Below, in pieces: positions 36,351 through 48,412 of a DNA stretch of 64,000 nucleotides. A model generated the notes under the pieces. It worked only from the letters and a program-made list of their open reading frames with translations, did not search any database and was not told where the DNA came from. The stretch is from positions 15,438,001 through 15,502,000 of the forward strand of contig OZ038526.1 of NCBI GenBank assembly GCA_964036665.1, in the 5' to 3' direction. Numbering within the stretch: position 1 is the first letter of the stretch; every line of letters begins with the position of its first letter. The position numbers and the translations under genes are program-made. Source of the DNA: Gordius sp. MW1. Taxonomy: Eukaryota > Nematomorpha > Gordioida > Gordea > Gordiidae.

Positions 36351-38420
36351 ACTTGGGATCATAGAAACCGCGTCTGAAAACGACAACTTTCATCGGATGA
36401 ATACGGTTCAAAGAAAAATATGTGAAAAGTTTTGAGGTAAAAATATTTATTTTTTTCGATTCTATGTGAAAGAGCATGAAAAAATATATAAAAGTAAGCC
36501 AATTTGAGAATTCTATTATCCTCGATTGACTTCCGAAAAGAGGTTTTAAGCTGCGAGAACTATCATTTTGACAAAAGACAACGTTTTATTGTTGCGATTA
36601 GTTTGTTGTATCGCAACGTGAGTGCTTAATTTTTCAAAACTGCTCTATGCGGTCATGATTTCAAAGTAAAAGTTTTTAGATTCTGATAAATTTTTACTTG
36701 GGATCATAGAAACCACGTCTGAAAACGACAACTTTCATCGGATGAATACGGTTCAAAGTAAAATATGTGAAAAATTTTGAGGCAAATATATTTATGTTTT
36801 CGATTCTATGTGAAAGAGCATGAAAAAATATATAAAAGTAAGCCAATTTGAGAATCCTATTATCCTCGATTGACTTCCGAAAAGAGGTTTTAAGCTGCGA
36901 GAACCATCATTTTGACAAAAGACAATGTTTTAATGTTGCGATTAGTTTGTTGTATCGCAACGTGAGTGCCTAATTTTTGAAAACTGTAATATGCGATCAT
37001 GATTTCAAAGTAATAATTTTTAAATTCTGATAAATTTTTACTTGGGATCATAGAAACCACGTCTGAAAACGACAACTTTCATCGGATGAATACGGTTCAA
37101 AGAAAAATATGTGAAAAATTTTGAGGTAAATTTTTTTATTTTTTTCGATTCTATGTGAAAGAGCATGAAAAAATATATAAAAGTAAGCCAATTTGAGAAT
37201 CCTATTATCCTCGATTGACTTCCGAAAAGAGGTTTTAAGCTGCGAGAACTATCATTTTGACAAAAGACAACGTTTTATTGTTGCGATTAGTTTGTTGTAT
37301 CGCAACGTGAGTGCTTAATTTTTGGAAACTGCTCTATGCGATCATGATTTCAAAGTAATAGTTTTTAGATTCTGATAAATATTTACTTGGGATCATAGAA
37401 ACCACGTCTGAAAACGACAACTTTCATCGGATGAATACGGTTCAAAGAAAAATATGTGAAAATTTTTGAGGTAAAATTTTTTATTTTTTTCGATTCTATG
37501 TGAAAGAGCATGAAAAAATATATAAAAGTAAGCCAATTTGAGAATCCTATTATCCTCGATTGACTTCCGAAAAGAGGTTTTAAGCTGCGAGAACTATCAT
37601 TTTGACAAAAGACAACGTTTTATTGTTGCGATTAGTTTGTTGTATCGCAACATGAGTGCTTAATTTTTCAAAACTGCTCTATGCGATCATGATTTCAAAG
37701 TAATAGTTTTTAGATTCTGATAAATTTTTACTTGGGATCATAGAAACCACGTCTGAAAACGACAACTTTCATCGGATGAATACGGTTCAAAGAAAAATAT
37801 GTGAAAAATTTTGAGGTAAAAATATTTATTTTTTTCGATTCTATGTGAAAGAGCATGAAAAAATATATAAAAGTAAGCCAATTTGAGAATCCTATTATCC
37901 TGGATTGACTTCCGAAAAGAGGTTTTAAGCTGCGAGAACTATCATTTTGACAAAAGACAACGTTTTATTGTTGCGATTAGTTTGTTGTATCGCAACGTGA
38001 GTGCTTAATTTTTGAAAACTGCTCTATGCGATCATGATTTCAAAGTAATAGTTTTTAGATTCTGATAAATTTTTACTTGGGATCATGGAAACCACGTCTG
38101 AAAACGACAACTTTCATCGGATGAATACGGTTCAAAGAAAAATATGTAAAAAATTTTGAGGTAAAAATATTTATTTTTTTTCGATTCTATGTGAAAGAGC
38201 ATGAAAAAATCAATAAAAGTAAGCCAATTTCAGAATCCTATTATCCTCGATTGACTTCCGAAAAGAGGTTTTAAGCTGAGAGAACTATCATTTTGACAAA
38301 AGACAACGTTTTATTGTTGCGATTAGTTTGTTGTATCGCAACGTGAGTGCTTAATTTTTGAAAACTGCTCTATGCGATCATGATTTCAAAGTAATAGTTT
38401 TTAAATTCTGATAAATTTTT
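36351..38420 (+). repeat. Truncated copy of the 10-mer HOR (six monomers)
   Basis: Monomer starts: 36351, 36696, 37040, 37385, 37730, 38075. They match the first six monomers of the HOR at 41516 at a constant offset of 5165 bp. The sixth monomer is chimeric: CATGGAAACC, GTAAAAAATTTTG and the T8 run follow the HOR, but after about 38210 it reads TCAATAAAAG, ATTTCAGAATCC and GCTGAGAG, belonging to the neighbouring block. It still has a normal length of 346 bp. Confidence 0.85.
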
Positions 38421-41400
38421 ACTTGGGATCATAGAAACCACGTCTGAAAACGACAACTTTCATCGGATGAATACGGTTCAAAGAAAAATATGTAAAAAAT
38501 TTTGAGGTAAAAATATTTATTTTTTTCGATTCTATGTGAAAGAGCATGAAAAAATCAATAAAAGTAAGCCAATTTGAGAATCCTATTATCCTCGATTGAC
38601 TTCCGAAAAGAGGTTTTAAGCTGCGAGAACTATCATTTTGACAAAAGACAACGTTTTATTGTTGCGATTAGTTTGTTGTATCGCAACGTGAGTGCTTAAT
38701 TTTTGAAAACTGCTCTATGCGATCATGATTTCAAAGTAATAGTTTTTAAATTCTGATAAATTTTTACTTGGGATCATAGAAACCACGTCTGAAAACGACA
38801 ACTTTCATCGGATGAATACGGTTCAAAGAAAAATATGTGAAAATTTTGAGGTAAAAATATTTATTTTTTTCGATTCTATGTGAAAGAGCATGAAAAAACC
38901 AATAAAAGTAAGCCAATTTCAGAATCCTATTATCCTGATTGACTTCCGAAAAGAGGTTTTAAGCTGAGAGAACTATCATTTTGACAAAAGACAACGTTTT
39001 ATTGTTGCGATTAGTTTGTTGTATCGCAACGTGAGTGCTTAATTTTTGAAAACTGCTCTATGCGATCATGATTTCAAAGTAATAGTTTTTAGATTCTGAT
39101 AAATTTTTACTTGGGATCATAGAAACCACGTCTGAAAACGACAACTTTCATCGGATGAATACGGTTCAAAGAAAAATATGTAAAAAATTTTGAGGTAAAA
39201 ATATTTATTTTTTTCGATTCTATGTGAAAGAGCATGAAAAAATCAATAAAAGTAAGCCAATTTGAGAATCCTATTATCCTCGATTGACTTCCGAAAAGAG
39301 GTTTTAAGCTGCGAGAACTATCATTTTGACAAAAGACAACGTTTTATTGTTGCGATTAGTTTGTTGTATCGCAACGTGAATGCTTAATTTTTGAAAACTG
39401 CTCTATGCGATCATGATTTCAAAGTAATAGTTTTTAGATTCTGATAAATTTTTACTTGGGATCATAGAAACCACGTCTGAAAACGACAACTTTCATCGGA
39501 TGAATACGGTTCAAAGAAAAATATGTAAAAAATTTTGAGGTAAAAATATTTATTTTTTTCGATTCTATGTGAAAGAGCATGAAAAAATCAATAAAAGTAA
39601 GCCAATTTGAGAATCCTATTATCCTCGATTGACTTCCGAAAAGAGGTTTTAAGCTGCGAGAACTATCATTTTGACAAAAGACAACGTTTTATTGTTGCGA
39701 TTAGTTTGTTGTATCGCAACGTGAGTGCTTAATTTTTGAAAACTGCTCTATGCGATCATGATTTCAAAGTAATAGTTTTTAAATTCTGATAAATTTTTAC
39801 TTGGGATCATAGAAACCACGTCTGAAAACGACAACTTTCATCGGATGAATACGGTTCAAAGAAAAATATGTGAAAATTTTGAGGTAAAAATATTTATTTT
39901 TTTCGATTCTATGTGAAAGAGCATGAAAAAATCAATAAAAGTAAGCCAATTTCAGAATCCTATTATCCTGATTGACTTCCGAAAAGAGGTTTTAAGCTGA
40001 GAGAACTATCATTTTGACAAAAGACAACGTTTTATTGTTGCGATTAGTTTGTTGTATCGCAACGTGAGTGCTTAATTTTTGAAAACTGCTCTATGCGATC
40101 ATGATTTCAAAGTAATAGTTTTTAGATTCTGATAAATTTTTACTTGGGATCATAGAAACCACGTCTGAAAACGACAACTTTCATCGGATGAATACGGTTC
40201 AAAGAAAAATATGTAAAAAATTTTGAGGTAAAAATATTTATTTTTTCGATTCTATGTGAAAGAGCATGAAAAAATATATAAAAGTAAGCCAATTTGAGAA
40301 TCCTATTATCCTCGATTGACTTCCGAAAAGAGGTTTTAAGCTGCGAGAACTATCATTTTGACAAAAGACAACGTTTTATTGTTGCGATTAGTTTGTTGTA
40401 TCGCAACGTGAGTGCTTAATTTTTGAAAACTGCTCTATGCGATCATGATTTCAAAGTAATTTTAGATTCTGATAAATTTTTACTTGGGATCATAGAAACC
40501 ACGTCTGAAAACGACAACTTTCATCGGATAAATACGGTTCAAAGAAAAATATGTGAAAAATTTTGAGGTAAAAATATTTATTTTTTTCGATTCTATGTGA
40601 AAGAGCATGAAAAAATATATAAAAGTAAGCCAATTTGAGAATCCTATTATCCTCGATTGACTTCCGAAAAGAGGTTTTAAGCTGCGAGAACTATCATTTT
40701 GACAAAAGACAACGTTTTATTGTTGCGATTAGTTTGTTGTATCGCAACGTGAGTGCTTAATTTTTGAAAACTGCTCTATGCGATCATGATTTTAAAGTAA
40801 TAGTTTTTAGATTCTGATAAATTTTTACTTGGAATCATAGAAACCACGTCTGAAAACGACAACTTTCATCGGATGAATACGGTTCAAAGAAAAATATGTG
40901 AAAAATTTTGAGGTAAAAATATTTATTTTTTTCGATTCTATGTGAAAGATCATAAAAAAATATATAAAAGTAAGCCAATTTGAGAATCCTATTATCCTGG
41001 ATTGACTTCCGAAAAGAGGTTTTAAGCTGCGAGAACTATCATTTTGACAAAAGACAACGTTTTATTGTTGCGATTAGTTTGTTGTATCGCAACGTGAGTG
41101 CTTAATTTTTGAAAACTGCTCTATGCGATCATGATTTTAAAGTAATAGTTTTTAAATTCTGATAAATTTTTACTTGGGATCATAGAAACCACGTCTGAAA
41201 ACGACAATTTCATCGGATAAATACGGTTCAAAGAAAAATATGTGAAAAATTTTGAGGTAAAAATATTTATTTTTTTCGATTCTATGTGAAAGAGCATGAA
41301 AAAATATATAAAAGTAAGCCAATTTGAGAATCCTATTATCCTCGATTGACTTCCGAAAAGAGGTTTTAAGCTGCGAGAACTATCATTTTGACAAAAGACA

Positions 41401-41515
41401 ACGTTTTATTGTTGCGATTAGTTTGTTGTATCGCAACGTGAGTGCTTAATTTTTGAAAACTGCTCTATGCGATCATGATTTCAAAGTAATAGTTTTTAGA
41501 TTCTGATAAATTTTT
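38421..41515 (+). repeat. Nine-monomer TCAATAAAAG block leading into HOR copy 2
   Basis: Monomer starts: 38421, 38766, 39109, 39454, 39799, 40142, 40482, 40827, 41172. A 1033 bp trimer (343 + 345 + 345) starts at 38766, and the TATCCTGATTG/GCTGAGAG monomer recurs at 39799. From about 39658 the block is the later copy of 28291-30147. From about 40590 it is also the beginning of the 6897 bp duplication whose second copy starts near 47487. Confidence 0.8.
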
Positions 41516-44500
41516 ACTTGGGATCATAGAAACCGCGTCTGAAAACGACAACTTTCATCGGATGAATACGGTTCAAAGAAAAATATGTGAAAAGTTTTGA
41601 GGTAAAAATATTTATTTTTTTCGATTCTATGTGAAAGAGCATGAAAAAATATATAAAAGTAAGCCAATTTGAGAATTCTATTATCCTCGATTGACTTCCG
41701 AAAAGAGGTTTTAAGCTGCGAGAACTATCATTTTGACAAAAGACAACGTTTTATTGTTGCGATTAGTTTGTTGTATCGCAACGTGAGTGCTTAATTTTTC
41801 AAAACTGCTCTATGCGGTCATGATTTCAAAGTAAAAGTTTTTAGATTCTGATAAATTTTTACTTGGGATCATAGAAACCACGTCTGAAAACGACAACTTT
41901 CATCGGATGAATACGGTTCAAAGTAAAATATGTGAAAAATTTTGAGGCAAATATATTTATGTTTTCGATTCTATGTGAAAGAGCATGAAAAAATATATAA
42001 AAGTAAGCCAATTTGAGAATCCTATTATCCTCGATTGACTTCCGAAAAGAGGTTTTAAGCTGCGAGAACCATCATTTTGACAAAAGACAATGTTTTATTG
42101 TTGCGATTAGTTTGTTGTATCGCAACGTGAGTGCCTAATTTTTGAAAACTGTAATATGCGATCATGATTTCAAAGTAATAATTTTTAAATTCTGATAAAT
42201 TTTTACTTGGGATCATAGAAACCACGTCTGAAAACGACAACTTTCATCGGATGAATACGGTTCAAAGAAAAATATGTGAAAAATTTTGAGGTAAATTTTT
42301 TTATTTTTTTCGATTCTATGTGAAAGAGCATGAAAAAATATATAAAAGTAAGCCAATTTGAGAATCCTATTATCCTCGATTGACTTCCGAAAAGAGGTTT
42401 TAAGCTGCGAGAACTATCATTTTGACAAAAGACAACGTTTTATTGTTGCGATTAGTTTGTTGTATCGCAACGTGAGTGCTTAATTTTTGGAAACTGCTCT
42501 ATGCGATCATGATTTCAAAGTAATAGTTTTTAGATTCTGATAAATATTTACTTGGGATCATAGAAACCACGTCTGAAAACGACAACTTTCATCGGATGAA
42601 TACGGTTCAAAGAAAAATATGTGAAAATTTTTGAGGTAAAATTTTTTATTTTTTTCGATTCTATGTGAAAGAGCATGAAAAAATATATAAAAGTAAGCCA
42701 ATTTGAGAATCCTATTATCCTCGATTGACTTCCGAAAAGAGGTTTTAAGCTGCGAGAACAATCATTTTTACAAAAGACAACGTTTTATTGTTGCGATTAG
42801 TTTGTTGTATCGCAACATGAGTGCTTAATTTTTCAAAACTGCTCTATGCGATCATGATTTCAAAGTAATAGTTTTTAGATTCTGATAAATTTTTACTTGG
42901 GATCATAGAAACCACGTCTGAAAACGACAACTTTCATCGGATGAATACGGTTCAAAGAAAAATATGTGAAAAATTTTGAGGTAAAAATATTTATTTTTTT
43001 CGATTCTATGTGAAAGAGCATGAAAAAATATATAAAAGTAAGCCAATTTGAGAATCCTATTATCCTGGATTGACTTCCGAAAAGAGGTTTTAAGCTGCGA
43101 GAACTATCATTTTGACAAAAGACAACGTTTTATTGTTGCGATTAGTTTGTTGTATCGCAACGTGAGTGCTTAATTTTTGAAAACTGCTCTATGCGATCAT
43201 GATTTCAAAGTAATAGTTTTTAGATTCTGATAAATTTTTACTTGGGATCATGGAAACCACGTCTGAAAACGACAACTTTCATCGGATGAATACGGTTCAA
43301 AGAAAAATATGTAAAAAATTTTGAGGTAAAAATATTTATTTTTTTTCGATTCTATGTGAAAGAGCATGAAAAAATATATAAAAGTAAGCCAATTTGAGAA
43401 TCCTATTATCCTCGATTGACTTCCGAAAAGAGGTTTTAATCTGCGAGAACTATCATTTTGACAAAAGACAACGTTTTATTGTTGCGATTAGTTTGTTGTA
43501 TCGCAACGTGAGTGGTTAATTTTTGAAAACTGCTCTATGCGATCATGATTTCAAAGTAATAGTTTTTAGATTCTGATAAATTTTTACTTGGGATCATAGA
43601 AACCACGTCTGAAAACGACAACTTTCATCGGATGAATACGGTTCAAAGAAAAATATGTGAAAAATTTTGAGGTAAAAATATTTATTTTTTTCGATTCTAT
43701 GTGAAAGAGCATGAAAAAATATATAAAAGTAAGCCAATTTGAGAATCCTATTATCCTCGATTGACTTCCGAAAAGAGGTTTTAAGCTGCGAGAACTATCA
43801 TTTTGACAAAAGACAACGTTTTATTGTTGCGATTAGTTTGTTGTATCGCAACGTGAGTGCTCAATTTTTGAAAACTGCTCTATGCGATCATGATTTCAAA
43901 GTAATAGTTTTTAGATTCTGATAAATTTTTACTTGGGATCATAGAAACCACGTCTGAAAACGACAACTTTCATCGGATGAATACGGTTCAAAGAAAAATA
44001 TGTGAAAAATTTTGAGGTAAAAATATTTATTTTTTTCGATTCTATGTGAAAGAGCATGAAAAAATATATAAAAGTAAGCCAATTTGAGAATCCTATTATC
44101 CTCGATTGACTTCCGAAAAGAGGTTTTAAGCTGCGAGAACTATCATTTTGACAAAAGACAACGTTTTATTGTTGCGATTAGTTTGTTGTATCGCAACGTG
44201 AGTGCTTAATTTTTGAAAACTGCTCTATGCGATCATGATTTCAAAGTAATAGTTTTTAGATTCTGATAAATTTTTACTTGATATCATAGAAACCGCGTCT
44301 GAAAAGGACAACTTTCATCGGATGAATACGGTTCAAAGAAAAATATGTGAAAAGTTTTTAGGTAAAAATATTTATTTTTTTCGATTCTATGTGAAAGAGC
44401 ATGAAAAAATATATAAAAGTAAGCCAATTTGAGAATCCTATTATCCTCGATTGACTTCCGAAAAGAGGTTTTAAGCTGCGAGAACTATCATTTTGACAAA

Positions 44501-44965
44501 AGACAACGTTTTATTGTTGCGATTAGTTTGTTGTATCGCAACGTGAGTGCTTAATTTTTCAAAACTGCTCTATGCGGTCATGATTTCAAAGTAAAAGTTT
44601 TTAGATTCTGATAAATTTTTACTTGGGATCATAGAAACCACGTCTGAAAACGACAACTTTCATCGGATGAATACGGTTCAAAGTAAAATATGTGAAAAAT
44701 TTTGAGGCAAAAATATTTATGTTTTTCGATTCTATGTGAAAGAGCATGAAAAAATATATAAAAGTAAGCCAATTTGAGAATCCTATTATCCTCGATTGAC
44801 TTCCGAAAAGAGGTTTTAAGCTGCGAGAACTATCATTTTGACAAAAGACAATGTTTTATTGTTGCGATTAGTTTGTTGTATCGCAACGTGAGTGCCTAAT
44901 TTTTGAAAACTGTAATATGCGATCATGATTTCAAAGTAATAGTTTTTAAATTCTGATAAATTTTT
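41516..44965 (+). repeat. 10-monomer HOR, copy 2 (3450 bp)
   Basis: Monomer starts: 41516, 41861, 42205, 42550, 42895, 43240, 43586, 43931, 44276, 44621. Same order as copy 1. The tail of 43586 reads GTGCTCAATTTTT, shared with copy 3 but not copy 1, so copies 2 and 3 are closer to each other. In 42550 the tail reads GAACAATCATTTTTAC where copy 3 has GAACTATCATTTTTAC. The last monomer, 44621, is a complete type-A monomer, unlike its chimeric counterpart 33251. Confidence 0.9.
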
Positions 44966-47900
44966 ACTTGGGATCATAGAAACCGCGTCTGAAAACGACA
45001 ACTTTCATCGGATGAATACGGTTCAAAGAAAAATATGTGAAAAGTTTTGAGGTAAAAATATTTATTTTTTTCGATTCTATGTGAAAGAGCATGAAAAAAT
45101 ATATAAAAGTAAGCCAATTTGAGAATTCTATTATCCTCGATTGACTTCCGAAAAGAGGTTTTAAGCTGCGAGAACTATCATTTTGACAAAAGACAACGTT
45201 TTATTGTTGCGATTAGTTTGTTGTATCGCAACGTGAGTGCTTAATTTTTCAAAACTGCTCTATGCGGTCATGATTTCAAAGTAAAAGTTTTTAGATTCTG
45301 ATAAATTTTTACTTGGGATCATAGAAACCACGTCTGAAAACGACAACTTTCATCGGATGAATACGGTTCAAAGTAAAATATGTGAAAAATTTTGAGGCAA
45401 ATATATTTATGTTTTCGATTCTATGTGAAAGAGCATGAAAAAATATATAAAAGTAAGCCAATTTGAGAATCCTATTATCCTCGATTGACTTCCGAAAAGA
45501 GGTTTTAAGCTGCGAGAACCATCATTTTGACAAAAGACAATGTTTTATTGTTGCGATTAGTTTGTTGTATCGCAACGTGAGTGCCTAATTTTTGAAAACT
45601 GTAATATGCGATCATGATTTCAAAGTAATAATTTTTAAATTCTGATAAATTTTTACTTGGGATCATAGAAACCACGTCTGAAAACGACAACTTTCATCGG
45701 ATGAATACGGTTCAAAGAAAAATATGTGAAAAATTTTGAGGTAAATTTTTTTATTTTTTTCGATTCTATGTGAAAGAGCATGAAAAAATATATAAAAGTA
45801 AGCCAATTTGAGAATCCTATTATCCTCGATTGACTTCCGAAAAGAGGTTTTAAGCTGCGAGAACTATCATTTTGACAAAAGACAACGTTTTATTGTTGCG
45901 ATTAGTTTGTTGTATCGCAACGTGAGTGCTTAATTTTTGGAAACTGCTCTATGCGATCATGATTTCAAAGTAATAGTTTTTAGATTCTGATAAATATTTA
46001 CTTGGGATCATAGAAACCACGTCTGAAAACGACAACTTTCATCGGATGAATACGGTTCAAAGAAAAATATGTGAAAATTTTTGAGGTAAAATTTTTTATT
46101 TTTTTCGATTCTATGTGAAAGAGCATGAAAAAATATATAAAAGTAAGCCAATTTGAGAATCCTATTATCCTCGATTGACTTCCGAAAAGAGGTTTTAAGC
46201 TGCGAGAACTATCATTTTGACAAAAGACAACGTTTTATTGTTGCGATTAGTTTGTTGTATCGCAACGTGAGTGCTTAATTTTTGAAAACTGCTCTATGCG
46301 ATCATGATTTTAAAGTAATAGTTTTTAGATTCTGATAAATTTTTACTTGGAATCATAGAAACCACGTCTGAAAACGACAACTTTCATCGGATGAATACGG
46401 TTCAAAGAAAAATATGTGAAAAATTTTGAGGTAAAAATATTTATTTTTTTCGATTCTATGTGAAAGATCATAAAAAAATATATAAAAGTAAGCCAATTTG
46501 AGAATCCTATTATCCTGGATTGACTTCCGAAAAGAGGTTTTAAGCTGCGAGAACTATCATTTTGACAAAAGACAACGTTTTATTGTTGCGATTAGTTTGT
46601 TGTATCGCAACGTGAGTGCTTAATTTTTCAAAACTGCTCTATGCGGTCATGATTTCAAAGTAAAAGTTTTTAGATTCTGATAAATTTTTACTTGGGATCA
46701 TAGAAACCACGTCTGAAAACGACAACTTTCATCGGATGAATACGGTTCAAAGTAAAATATGTGAAAAATTTTGAGGCAAATATATTTATGTTTTCGATTC
46801 TATGTGAAAGAGCATGAAAAAATATATAAAAGTAAGCCAATTTGAGAATCCTATTATCCTCGATTGACTTCCGAAAAGAGGTTTTAAGCTGCGAGAACCA
46901 TCATTTTGACAAAAGACAATGTTTTATTGTTGCGATTAGTTTGTTGTATCGCAACGTGAGTGCCTAATTTTTGAAAACTGTAATATGCGATCATGATTTC
47001 AAAGTAATAATTTTTAAATTCTGATAAATTTTTACTTGGGATCATAGAAACCACGTCTGAAAACGACAACTTTCATCGGATGAATACGGTTCAAAGAAAA
47101 ATATGTGAAAAATTTTGAGGTAAATTTTTTTATTTTTTTCGATTCTATGTGAAAGAGCATGAAAAAATATATAAAAGTAAGCCAATTTGAGAATCCTATT
47201 ATCCTCGATTGACTTCCGAAAAGAGGTTTTAAGCTGCGAGAACTATCATTTTGACAAAAGACAACGTTTTATTGTTGCGATTAGTTTGTTGTATCGCAAC
47301 GTGAGTGCTTAATTTTTGGAAACTGCTCTATGCGATCATGATTTCAAAGTAATAGTTTTTAGATTCTGATAAATATTTACTTGGGATCATAGAAACCACG
47401 TCTGAAAACGACAACTTTCATCGGATGAATACGGTTCAAAGAAAAATATGTGAAAATTTTTGAGGTAAAATTTTTTATTTTTTTCGATTCTATGTGAAAG
47501 AGCATGAAAAAATATATAAAAGTAAGCCAATTTGAGAATCCTATTATCCTCGATTGACTTCCGAAAAGAGGTTTTAAGCTGCGAGAACTATCATTTTGAC
47601 AAAAGACAACGTTTTATTGTTGCGATTAGTTTGTTGTATCGCAACGTGAGTGCTTAATTTTTGAAAACTGCTCTATGCGATCATGATTTTAAAGTAATAG
47701 TTTTTAGATTCTGATAAATTTTTACTTGGAATCATAGAAACCACGTCTGAAAACGACAACTTTCATCGGATGAATACGGTTCAAAGAAAAATATGTGAAA
47801 AATTTTGAGGTAAAAATATTTATTTTTTTCGATTCTATGTGAAAGATCATAAAAAAATATATAAAAGTAAGCCAATTTGAGAATCCTATTATCCTGGATT

Positions 47901-48412
47901 GACTTCCGAAAAGAGGTTTTAAGCTGCGAGAACTATCATTTTGACAAAAGACAACGTTTTATTGTTGCGATTAGTTTGTTGTATCGCAACGTGAGTGCTT
48001 AATTTTTGAAAACTGCTCTATGCGATCATGATTTTAAAGTAATAGTTTTTAAATTCTGATAAATTTTTACTTGGGATCATAGAAACCACGTCTGAAAACG
48101 ACAATTTCATCGGATAAATACGGTTCAAAGAAAAATATGTGAAAAATTTTGAGGTAAAAATATTTATTTTTTTCGATTCTATGTGAAAGAGCATGAAAAA
48201 ATATATAAAAGTAAGCCAATTTGAGAATCCTATTATCCTCGATTGACTTCCGAAAAGAGGTTTTAAGCTGCGAGAACTATCATTTTGACAAAAGACAACG
48301 TTTTATTGTTGCGATTAGTTTGTTGTATCGCAACGTGAGTGCTTAATTTTTGAAAACTGCTCTATGCGATCATGATTTCAAAGTAATAGTTTTTAGATTC
48401 TGATAAATTTTT
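44966..48412 (+). repeat. Ten monomers with a 4-monomer, 1379 bp tandem duplication
   Basis: Monomer starts: 44966, 45311, 45655, 46000, 46345, 46690, 47034, 47379, 47724, 48069. Starts 45311-46345 repeat at 46690-47724 with exactly 1379 bp offset and matching lengths (344, 345, 345, 345). Monomers 46000 and 47379 are chimeric: heads of the ATATTTACTTGG / GAAAATTTTTG type and tails with GATTTTAAAG, as in 29114. From about 47487 onward the sequence is the second copy of the 6897 bp (20-monomer) duplication that began near 40590. Confidence 0.88.
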
